Positions 42,214 to 53,500 of a stretch of DNA of 64,000 bases are shown in pieces. Every line of letters starts with the position of its first letter. The first letter of the stretch is position 1. The notes below the pieces were generated by a model. That model did not search any database and had not been told where the DNA came from. It saw only the letters and a list, made by a program, of their open reading frames with translations. Position numbers and translations under genes: made by a program. This DNA comes from Branchiostoma floridae (lineage: Eukaryota > Chordata > Leptocardii > Amphioxiformes > Branchiostomatidae), in assembly GCF_000003815.2 (NCBI RefSeq), contig NC_049986.1, positions 16,545,172 to 16,609,171 on the forward strand, read 5' to 3'.

Positions 42214-43221
42214 CCTGGTCGAGGTTTGATGCCAAGTGGCCAATACAATACGTTTTCAGGACAATTATTATTATCAGATCCAGAATACTCTCCTCTCGAT
42301 TTGAGTATGTCTTTAGATACATACAGAGAATGCAACTGTAATTACAGCAATACTTTAATTTTTGTCTAGTCTTATATCTTATTGATGTCTATTACGAGCA
42401 CCGGGGGTTTGACTGTTTTTAGATATATGATAAATCGCACCCCTGTGGCAAACACCAGGTGTGTCCAAGAAGAGTAGAGACCAGTTGCTCGGATTCAGAT
42501 TGGTGCTTTCGTAATATCGGTCACGTTTACAATTGATTTTTCTTACAATATTTTAGCCTGGAATCGGTTATTGTGGGTAAGAGCTTCCTTGTTTGGCATT
42601 CTACTTGATTTCTTAGCCTGATGATCAATTTTGATGATATATGCAGAATGGCATGACGGATTACCTTTCTGAAGTAGGGAAAAGCTGGGGAGATTTGATA
42701 AGTTTTGATATGTTTTCGGCGATAGATGGCTTTCGACCGTTAACCTACTACTTTCTTTGTGATAGACAACACCGTGGGCTATCTGTGTGTAAGCCTTTGG
42801 AACGAATTGTGCAGAAGCTTTCCTGGAGAAAAAGGCATTTCTAGAGAAGAAGCTTTCCAAAATACAACATGTGAAGTATTGAGCCAAGACACCTTATCAT
42901 AGGATATAGCAACACCTCAAACAGAAGCTCGACATTTGGTCACGTTGTTAAAGTTGTGGCTAAATTTCTGTAAGACAGTAACATTTTATAAGACAGGAAG
43001 CCTGGATGATGACAAATGAGATGGTTGCTGAAATTCCCTTTTGTGTTATTTCCATACAAAACTGCACTCACTTTTCCGATATATAGCCCACTTGGTATGG
43101 AGGACGTAGAGTGTAGTAGTAAAATACGGAGATTACCCATGCCTTGTATTGGAATGTAAGAATATGTCGACATCGAAGCAAGACGGTAGGGTCGATTGGG
43201 CAAGTTCCAACGGCTGTATTA

Positions 43222-43261
43222 CAGCTTTCATGACCCCTCTTCGGGTAATAGATGAAAGCTG
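43222..43261. repeat. 10 bp perfect hairpin
   Basis: CAGCTTTCAT and ATGAAAGCTG are separated by 20 bases. No gene context. Confidence 0.5.
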
Positions 43262-46200
43262 CCCAGTCAGGCGATTCTGCATCGAGTTTCCACTGGATTT
43301 TTGGAAGCCTTGTAAAGATTTCGATTGTTTATGGTACAGAGAAAGTTGGAACAGATACACATATGCGACTTGTGTGTAATTAAAGAATAATAGTACTTCT
43401 CGGTTGTCAGGAAGATCGAGACCTCGATTTTCACGTGTGTCGTTGAATGCGTATATATTTGGTTCTACATAACTGCGTGGTATCTGCATTCGTTGAATAC
43501 CAGTTTATGTTCCCAATTTAACAAGTCGAAGAGACGCTGGGATGATGTCTACAAAACAAGTTTCCTATTGCATTGATAACTAAAAAAGTGTGTGTTTCTT
43601 TAATAGCGGTAAGAATGATGACATGTCGGGGATTGCTTCAAAACCGTTCGACAAATTGTTCTGAAATACTTTTGTTTAGGATAAGTGATCATTGCAGCTG
43701 ATTTATATTATTCAGGCTCTGACCCTGACTTTACGACCTTTAGAAATAAAGGCGTTGCGTGTCAAGGGAGCCCATTCTTTACGATTCTGTCACAGGTAGT
43801 GATACTTGTGTCTAATAGGAAAGGAAAGAAGTGTACAAAAAATCAATGAATACGCGTGGTATCTTAGTGTGATCCCGGCAATTAAACTGTGTTTTGATAG
43901 TATTGGTGGCGCCATCGCCATCTACCCCCCCATTCACATAAGAGATTATCGTTATCAATATTCAAGATTTGGAATGGGTGTTTTCTATATAATCAAATGA
44001 TTTTCGAAGTAACTAAGCATCTATTGCCAGAGACTTTATTCTATAGATCTAATCCAGTCAGGCATTTATAATTCATAGACGTTTCATGGCGAAATTGTGT
44101 GGTATCGAAATCATATGCATGTTTATAGGTTTAAAACTCTTTAAGGTTTTCAAGAAAGTTGTGTTAAACTTTGACATTAATACCTAGCAGAACATCCAAG
44201 TCTTTGTCTATAGTGATGATTTATAGTAGAAAGAAAGCATCTTTGGCCATCTTCAGAACGTGCTGTTGAAGCAACGATACTTCTGGGTCATATGAACCTT
44301 ATCTACTAGACTATTGCGAGTGTAGTTGGTTGGCAGATTGCTTTCCATCGTCATTTCTTTCGAGAGTAATGGCTTCTTTCCCCATCAGGGGTAATTTGTA
44401 GCCGAGTAACAACCCTTTGACGCTGGTACTTGGAAAGGTTGATGAACAGCGTGTCATACTATTTGTATAACTTCAGCAACTCACACCCACTTTTGGCTCA
44501 ATTGGGACTATGAATAAAGCGGCAACGTGACCCACTCTTTGCCTAGATCATTCCCTCGTTACCTATAGGAGACGGGTAAGAAGCTCACTAACATTGCAGC
44601 AATCACCTCTGCACGAAACTAATACAAGTATTGCGCTTAACTGGTTCACTGTAACCCTGCAACTAAGTGATAAGTACCTTACCATTGGAGTGATTGATGA
44701 GCTACTGCTTTCAAGCTGAGGACTAACCAGTATTATCTACCGTAAAGCAACTCTCTATGACTGTACAATTAGAGCAATCTAAACACTCTTTCATCAAAAT
44801 CAATGTCATCAGAACGATTCTGCACACTTTGCATTGAAGTTAAGCCGGGGAATATGATAGTCATTTGTTATCACTTTAAAATCGCTTTTCTCATATGGAA
44901 AATTGTAGGTAATTGAACTAGCTTTGTTCACCCTCTCAATGGATCTATGAGGAAAATTGTTCTCCAGAAGTCCAATTCAAACTTTAACTGAAAATTAAGA
45001 TAAGGTAAGGGCAAGAGTTTTCTTTGTAACAGAACACACGCTAAAATAAAGATATTTCACATGGACCTTGTACGTGTTATATGTGTGACAGTGCTTGCAG
45101 CATCCATAAATGCAGTTTAATAGTGATTTGATAAAATAAACAAGTCTTACCGGTCTCTCAGTTGAACTACTTCTAACTCTTATATTATAAGTGCCCTAGA
45201 CTGGTTGATGTTCCACCAACGCCGTCAAAGTGATTGGTCTGTATGAGCTCACATACAGACAAAAAGCGAACACAATCCAACAGATATACGCAGAGAATGA
45301 TGACTGATGACATAATATCCCACTGTACTGACGGAAAGCACATTTGCAGCGAGGGACTCCATCCAAAGGCATGCATGCTATTCATCTTACTGGGGTGTTG
45401 CAATATTGAATCGCCAGTTTGCAATCTGGCTCATGCATTTACTCGGTTTCTGGGGCGCGGTTGTCCCAGATTTGGTTAGGCTTACATTGTAGATCTGGAC
45501 CCCCAACAATAACAGCGTTAAGCTGGTAAGAGGATTTCATTGGTTCACGCAAAGCCACTCTTCACCGCAGGACAACCCAGCAGTATGTCATGAATGTCAA
45601 TCTGTGGCTACAATAGCCGTGGATAGTTATAGCTGCATGCTTTACGTGCAAAACTATTATGATTCTGTTTCTCTGTGACCTAGATTGCTTACACAGCCTG
45701 ATGTTCTATAGGCTTAAATCATATATACATACACGAAGCAGTGCAGAATGCATGAATGAGTGTACCTCCATAACCACCATGGATTTGGATAACTAATATG
45801 CAACATGTTTTAGAAACTTTGAAAACGTAATCCTTGTTTTTTTACTTTAAACGTAATCGTCTGGTCGGCGTGACGCCTCTCTGCTACCTATCGGTTAAAT
45901 GGTCGGCTGTGATTCACTATCGGGTAGGGAATCCGTCATAAAGCTAATGCCTCGAGGGTATTGGGCCTTATAACAAAAGCTGAGACCCCAACTCCCAGCC
46001 CATGCATTTCTGCCTTTAATCCTATCCAATTAATTTCAGGACACTGGCTTATTTTGCCCGGATCTTAGGAGCATCCGGTTGAAGCCCGGAATCCATTATA
46101 ACGCCATTACCGTCACAACTCTACTGATCGCCACCATATACAGACTGCCAGTCTAGTTTCAATGATGCTTAAAAAGACATGATTGGTAAAATCATCTCAT

Positions 46201-46602
46201 AAAAGATGGATATTCCATTGCAGACATGTCAGTTTTTTCGCTTTGTATAACTTGAATTACCTATTCCGATACCATTGTTGCAAATATGCTAAGCAGATAA
46301 AGTAATGTCTTCTAGATACACCTCACTAAAGCTCTTTCGAACGGAAACGCCCAGAACAAAAAAGTATATACATTGATATCAATGTTACTGCAGAAAGGTT
46401 TCATGTGTGGTATGTGGATGATAGTGAACGATGCTGTCATTTCCTGCTGCTAATAAACACCTGGAGGTGATTGAGGTCCGGAGTTGACAGGTGTTGCAGT
46501 AGTCACGATAACAGCTTATTAAAACGTTTCATGTTTGGGACAAGACGAATGACGCCTTACGGCGACCACTGACATAGTTCCCTCAACAAAGGTTGTGCCT
46601 TA

Positions 46603-46847
46603 AGGTGCACTCTCACTGCACTTGCGTCAAGCTTGCGTCACTGCGGGGTTCGGTCACTGCGTCACTTATTTGTGATTTTCTCCGATTTTTTGTAATGTAG
46701 ATATTGCGTAATACGTAAAAGTATGAGATAGAAGACGACAAAAGAAACAAAAAGTAAGAAAATTCATTCTTTATCTCTGAAATTCGTTGAGTATCTTTCG
46801 AATCAGCAGTGATGCAAGCTTGACGCAAGTGCAGTGAGAATGCACCT
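46603..46847. mobile_element. MITE with 42 bp terminal inverted repeats and TTA target duplication
   Basis: The left end (46603-46644) and the reverse complement of the right end (46806-46847) match over 42 bp with two mismatches, beginning AGGTGCA.TCTCACTGCACT. TTA flanks the element on both sides (46600-46602 and 46848-46850). At 245 bp, with no coding sequence, this is a non-autonomous DNA transposon. A 3 bp TWA-type target duplication is typical of PIF/Harbinger elements, so that superfamily is the best inference. It lies about 360 bp upstream of the first coding exon of the netrin-G-like gene. Confidence 0.85.
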
Positions 46848-46850
46848 TTA

Positions 46851-47210
46851 CATAAACGGTGTCCAAGTTCTCCCCTCTAATATCAGAAAACAATATTTTG
46901 AAGATACTAATCTTTGCTTGATACTAATTTACAAAGCATATTATATCCTTGTAAAACTGAGAAAGTACATTTGTACCTTTATATGCTAGTAAAATAGTTT
47001 TAACAAAGTCTTAAACTTTGACGGCCATTATACTGCATAGTCTGCACGACAATTTTCATTTACCTTTCCCGTTTTAATGTTAGTTTTCACACAACGAATT
47101 TTATTTCTTCCAGCGGATTAGAAGGTAAATAGGGTTAGTTACCTCCACAGTCAATACGACCAATCAGGTTCAATAACAGTCAAATCACCAGGTGTTCTTT
47201 ACCATTTCAG
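46851..47210 (+). other. Sequence between MITE and first coding exon; ends in a splice acceptor
   Basis: AT-rich sequence with no TATA-plus-initiator arrangement I would trust. Its last bases, a pyrimidine-rich GTTCTTTACCATTTCAG, form a plausible 3' splice site, so this is probably the end of an intron in the 5' UTR rather than a promoter. Confidence 0.5.
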
Positions 47211-47516
47211 ACGAGCACACGTACGTACGGAGAGCACGCTGATGTTGCCATGTCTGACTGACGACGAACTGCTATGTAGCAAACGATGACCAAGAGCGTC
47301 CTTAGGCTTCCACTGGGGGTGGTGTTGGCCTTGACACTATGTCCCCATCCCTCAGTGAACAAACTCACAGGATGCGAGTACCCGAACGTCACCACCGGCA
47401 TGCTGGAGTACAGACCGTGCGAACCGATGGTCATGGACATGGCCAAACTGGTCGACCCAGTGGTGGAGCCGGCCAACATGACCTGTGGTAACACCGGGTC
47501 GGAGTTTTGTACTATG
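47211..47516 (+). CDS. NTNG: Exon with 5' leader, start codon, signal peptide and start of LamNT (coding from 47286)
   Basis: The exon probably begins after the acceptor TTTACCATTTCAG ending at 47210. The ATG at 47286 is chosen because an in-frame TAG lies at 47277-47279, A is at -3, and the next residues form a signal peptide: K3 and R7, then a hydrophobic run [12 protein letters not shown]. Coding is 231 nt (77 codons), ending in phase 0 at a consensus donor ATG|gtaagt. The mature part has C30, C45, C67 and C75, in the pattern C...Y..C.P...DM.K...P...TCG....FC.M seen at the start of vertebrate netrin-G. N-glycosylation sequons are at N34 and N64. The antisense open frame across this exon is a shadow. 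Confidence 0.9.
47242..47289 (+). promoter_or_regulatory. Upstream open reading frames in the leader; one overlaps the main start codon
   Basis: An ATG at 47242 opens a 15-codon frame that stops at TGA 47287-47289, so its stop overlaps the main start as ATGA. Two minimal frames also lie in the leader: ATG 47250 (three codons) and ATG 47274, followed at once by TAG. If the leader is transcribed as read, these could lower translation of the main frame or force reinitiation. Presence is direct; function is inferred. Confidence 0.6.
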
Positions 47517-50500
47517 GTAAGTGCAGAATACTTTTACTTGATAATAGTAATATAGTTTATTTTATAATTTCTAATGTTTACTGGTCTGATACTGCCTGCC
47601 TACTGCTATATTAATGTAAAAGTTTCCGAGTCCTGGTATCGAGTGTCTATTCAACTTAGAATCTTACAGCTATGGTGGCGTGAAGTAGGCGGGTACACAA
47701 GCGTAGAAAACACGAGTGACGGGTTCCATTCTTGGCTAGAGGTTTAACTTAAAAGTCCTTGGGTCGACCCTGTGATGATCTGTGCACGACTTTTCTCACT
47801 TCAACCAGATGTAAACACGAGTACCTGACTTCGGTTGGGAAGGAAAAATGCGGTGGGAGGAGGGGGATGCCCCCCCTCCAATACCTTGTCCTATATACCA
47901 TTAGCTGCCCTAAAGGCATCGAAAATGCTACGTGACTACTCTTACATTCAGTGAAGGAGCAAAAATAGTTACTCTCAGTTTCGGTCGGATGTGATGCTGC
48001 TAAACGGTTGTGACAAATATTGGCGTATTAGGAAGACGAGGGTTAGCATGCTGAAAGGATGAGACAACACAGATGTAGACCGACCAGAGTGACGCCTTTG
48101 TCACGTAGTGCACTGAACTGAACCAATAACAGGTCAATTGTTCACGGATAGGGTAGTACAAAAATGTATTATATGATCACAACAGTAAAATACAACATGT
48201 TAGGCACTATAAGATGTGATAGATTCTGAAATCGTTTCTAGAGTAGATCACAATTTGCTTGCTCAATTTTGCATTGCTTTAGGAGATATTTCTCTTTGTA
48301 GCTTTTCATATCCCTCACCTTAGTGGCATCTATTCTTTAGAAGACTAATCTTGACTCAAATTTCTTTTGACACATGTGCAATCAACCAGTCTGGAAGGGA
48401 GAATAACACATTCCCGATTGATCTAAAGATTATCCGATGGGTTTTAATCAGTAATGCAGGGCGTTTCGTGCGAGGGGGAAATCCCCAGGCGACCTGGGTT
48501 ATTCTAATCCAGCCGTAACGTTTTGATGGGTGCTGAAATGATAGCGCCGAGATTACTGTCATCACCTTTTCAAAAGCTTTCGAGAGCTGGCGCTGGATAT
48601 TAAGAGAGATTTATTTTCATGGACGTCTGAATAAGAACACGCATGCTACACGGAAGAGATCGGTAACTTTACTAACTGAAAAGGAATACTGGTGTTTTTT
48701 GGTTGTTTTGTTTTGTTTTGCGACAAATAAGTCTTTTGTTACGAAAATGCAGATAATGTATATTGAAATTCTTAGCTATGCTATCTTTCTACTTAATTGT
48801 AAACACGACGTAGTTTTATACAGTGATGCATACGGATACATGTGATTTAGTACTGCGAGGTTCGCGAACCAAAACTTTATACTATTGTTAGACATTTTGA
48901 CTTGATACTCACTCATCACCTGCTCTTTTTAATGAAAAAGCACTCGAAATAGATTTAGATCCTGATTATCTTCCTCAGTTGTCTTGCCTTCGTCCTGTCT
49001 CTTCTCACCAGGGCTTTCAACAAGTTCTCAGACATAAAACAATAGCAACGTCGCCTGTAAGCCAGATAAGAGCCTAATGAAAGCCATGAATTGCCCATGA
49101 TTTATGCTATCATCCCCCTATCCCGACAGAGTAGTGCATGAATCATGCATGGTGTCGTAATAAGTGACCTACTGGCACGGTTTGGGGGACTCTGATACCA
49201 GAGGGGATGTTAACCGGTATCGACATACAGGAGGGCGTTTCTCAGAGTTAGGAACTTAATTTCTGTTTATGTAGCCTTAAAGTATACACATATACCATAT
49301 ATTCGTGTTTGGTGTTTTTATTTCATCACTATGTTGACTGTTAGAATGGAATTTGATATCCTGCAACCGTATTAAATTACCGAAGTCTGTGGTTTTCATG
49401 CAGATTAACTTTAAACGGAATCCCACCCCACTCCACGCCATATCAAATTTAGATAATCTTTCACAAATGATCTAGGTGATCATTATGAATTTGAGATAAT
49501 CTTTTCGGAATAAATGTTCATTGTGTTGATAATCTGTTACTCTTAAAGTTTGCCTTTTGGTATAATTCACTGATCACATTGGATATAGGGATATCGGCAT
49601 AAAGGATGATATTTCTGTGCTGTAGCAGTTTACTTTATGTTCTATAGATCTACGATGTAAAGTTGTTGTGAATATTTCAAAAAGTTTAAAACGCCAATAG
49701 CCCTAACCTGTGAGCCATAAGGCACTTAGTTGGGAGACGTTTAACAGAAAGGTGTTTAGAACGTATTTCGCACACTTTTACCTGCTTTATGAGTTTTTCA
49801 AGGACATAATGTTATCTCTATCTAATGTCAATTACAACGAATGCCAGGATTTCATAACAAGGAATATTAACAGAACATTTGGCGGCAAGAACGCTGTAAC
49901 AACAATTACACTGTGTGTATGTTGTAATAGGTAAAATACCTGAGGTACCAGTCCAACCCCCTGAGGATGGTGCTCTAAACTAAGCCCACAAGTCTGTGAT
50001 CGTCAATTCACCACTTAATTGGCATATCGGAGCCCAGGGGGCTTGGCTTGCCCCAAATTACCCACACGACAGCCGTAATTCAATTTCGCTGTTTGCTGCA
50101 TCGTTGCTACTTAGACAGGATTTATTTCATCTCGTACTTTGATTTTTTTAGTTTGCTGTAATGGAAGTCAACAGTGGCGAGGCTTTGGGACCCCATTTCG
50201 TATACATGTACCTACCAAGAGTGTATGGCGAATTCACGTCGTCAATATCGTAAATGAATCTTTTTTTTAAATTTGTACTTGTCCGCATCTGTACATAGCT
50301 TCCTCCCAGAATAAAACTACATATATATAGGTTCAAATTATTACCACAATGACATTTTCATGCTAGACATCTCCACGGTGACATCTCTGGGTGCCATGCA
50401 GCATAGCCAGTCGGTCAGAGGCCACGATGTCGTCTGTCAGACCCGGACTAAAATGTCATTGTGAACTGTTCACAAGAAAACTTTCCGTGACGTTCCCAAA

Positions 50501-53500
50501 AAAGATTTATGCTCGGTTTGGCTGACGGAACTGGCACTTCGCGTGCGGAACCCCAGCAGTTCGTACATTATCAAAGCGCAGATCGATTTCTCTCTCCCAC
50601 CAGTGCCGGCATCATTGTAAATAACACCCATAAGACTAGAGAAAAATCCAATCGTGCCTGTTACACGTTACATACTACAATTTCTTTCATTACCGACAGG
50701 GTAAACAAAGATGCGTCACGAGCATCAGTAACAAGCACCATGGAGGACAGCAATGTACGTGTCTTGCAAAGTGCAACTGTCTTGGTACTTAAAAGACTGT
50801 TTTGGATCCTTCTCGGTGGTTGGTTATGTCACAGACTGCTTGAGGATCCTATGAGATCAAAATCGTACTGTCGCACAACCTATGGGACCGCGCCTTTCTG
50901 GGTTCTAAAAATTCGACTTGTGATCACAAAAAGCGTTTTTACTGTAATCGTATTGTCGAAGTTGTCATGACGATACAGGCATGTGACAGGATACGAGTGT
51001 ACGTAAATCTAGGTCGCATATTTCCGGTGTACCGTCGAATTTTTATTTTAAGTAGTGAAAACACACCACCAGAGCACCACCACGGCACAGATAAAGCAGC
51101 TCCCTGGATAGGCTTTGAACAAAGGCAGCTTGTATGGTCGGAGATGAGGACGGAAAGCTAGCAGTATGCAATCTTTAAGTCTATTTTTAAACCTACATGC
51201 CTTTTTGCCAGACAGTGCAGCACTTGCAAGAACCCAGGCTCTCAGGGAAGCTTTAGGTGGTTGGATCCATCCAACTTTTAATCAATCCATCCTCCTGTTT
51301 CTCCAAGGATTTCATCGGCTTTTACCTCCCTTGGACCTTTTTGCTGACATAATAGGATCTTCCCATGAAACATATTAGGGAATGAGATGGAACACAGCCC
51401 AGCATTGGAGGTTGAATCACCTGGGTTTATCAGACGTCCAGTCAGAAGTCCCGATGGATATCTTTCACTCTGCTGCAGCCTGAAGCAATCAGAGTCTTTG
51501 ATTCCTCCCAAATTGGCTGAAAGCACTTTAAGAGAACTTCAATGATTATGGGTCAATACTTTAAAAACATTGTGGAAGAGGTGTGGTTTGTAGAAATTGC
51601 AATTGGCTTCAAACTGTTTTATAAAACACGAAAGAAAATTTCCAAAAGAGCCTTTGACACAAGAAACTGTAATAAAATGTGGTCTGTAAATTGTTATGAC
51701 CAACGTTGCCGCGTCTCTAGACAAAGCTGGTTTTTGGGGACTATCTAAATAAAGTTGGACTAAATTTTGGCACTTCTTGAATCAATACACTTAACAGGCA
51801 TGTATGAGGGGCTTAAGGTGGTATATTCGCGTTTACTATATTCTAACGTATCTTCACAAGCAGACATATGTATCCTACTGACTTATCCGTCTTTTTATGT
51901 ATGTATGTATGTATGAGTGAAAGCAGTCTAGACTGATCTTGGTCCAAAGTTATTACAATTGGCCGTATTGATATTCACCTTTCAGTGGCACTTCAAGGAG
52001 CACCCTAGATATCATTTTAACCGGGACAGCAACTCTCAGTAAAAGTTGTGATATTTCCACCCCAAACTTGGCGGCAAAGGGCCATTAGCCACCTTGAGGG
52101 AACGCGCCCATCCATCAAGAGAACACAATGTTGTCGTTGTCAATGAGTATTCACCACATGGCGGCATCGCCTTCTCGATCGATGCCAAGATGTCTTCCTC
52201 CTGCCTTGCGCGTGTAATGGAAGCGTGATAATGCGGGACCCATGACTGGAAGAACATCGAGCTGCAGGAAATGTCACCCTGATTACAAGATAAGATCGTC
52301 ATATTTCCTTCCAATTGGGCTTCCTGGGAACATAAACTTCCCATTACAATTGCTTTATAAAGTACTGATTTTATCTTGAGCATTATAATTTCAAGTTTAA
52401 AAGAACAGCGACAACATTTTTGTTTACTGCAATCAGGTGAATCACTGAGATAAAGAGGATTGGGCGCCGGAGAATGCAGCTATCATCAAAAGATGAGTTG
52501 TCTTAGTTTACTTTACTAATTGTATTTATTAACAGCGCTAGTAAATAAGAACATATGAAGTCGTCAATGTACTTTCATTGCTTTGAAACGAATTGACATT
52601 TGTACCTGGTTTACGATTGGAAAGCTCGAAATCGTTCATTAATACATTCTGCATCCGACCGCTTATCATACGTCACTGCACGTATCGATTGATGCTAATA
52701 TACATGTATGTGTATTGGCGAAAAATGGTAGAATAGCGTTCCGAGGGTATTTTAACTACATTACCGCTGATGCTAATAAGCGTATTGTAAATTTCCATGA
52801 AAACAAAACTTTCAAGGAGAAGTCAAGAACAGAAATAAGATAAACAGCTTTTGTTTCTATCATAGAGAAGTTTTGACAACCACCACTGTCTATGCTCATA
52901 GCTATGGTGCGGCAGCTAACATGCCGCCACTCTCTCTCTCTCTCTCTCTGTCTTTGAAGTTCAGCATAAATGGCAATTTAAGTTGACTTGCGAAAGCGAC
53001 CTGCGGTAAGTTGTACTGAAACGTTGTAATATGAGCAACGACAATATTGGAGAATGCCACGCGATTCATATCAAAACATGCCTCCCAATATCATTCACGC
53101 TCACTTAGCGAGCGACGGAAAATTGCCTTACCATTACTCTGAGGCAAACGTTATCTCCTAGGAAATAGCATACATAAAACAAGCTGTGGCATATATTGTA
53201 ATTGGCGTATTAAAATCCGTATCATGAGATTCTTTGACTTTATGATAGCTTAATGTGATGAATTTAAAAAGGGTAATGATGACAAGTAGTAAATTACATA
53301 TTTGTAAAGCACTCGTATGTAATCTCTTTGAATACTTTCCTAATAACCAAGATTCAGTTGAATATATATATACTATATAAGCCATGCTTAACTGCCAAGC
53401 TTCTTCGCCCTTTGAGGTGTTTGCATGAATGATGGCAACAAAAATTGCACTAGTTCATGATATTTGTTTTGACATCGCCTCAGGCGCTCTTTCGTGTGTT

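Larger units (their letters stand above)
33301..46599. other. Noncoding, no supported gene
   Basis: Frames up to 118 codons, all unassigned and usually overlapped by a frame on the other strand (for example 43133-43489). Low-complexity CAAA-rich sequence occurs near 35381-35416. A GC-rich stretch at 39540-39800 stands out in base composition only. Confidence 0.55.

Noticed and set aside
43150-43172. TTGGAATGTAAGAATATG, similar to the miR-1 sequence
   Set aside because: Mismatches fall within the mature region and no precursor hairpin is evident.
47207-47494. Antisense open frame over the first coding exon
   Set aside because: Shadow of the netrin-G-like exon, whose frame has the cysteine pattern and splice site.
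48860-48875. GGTTCGCGAACC palindrome, resembling a tRNA-type B box
   Set aside because: No A box upstream; it is a simple 12 bp palindrome.
50509-50970. 153-codon + strand frame in intron 1
   Set aside because: No recognisable domain, and a frame this long is expected by chance in a window of this size.
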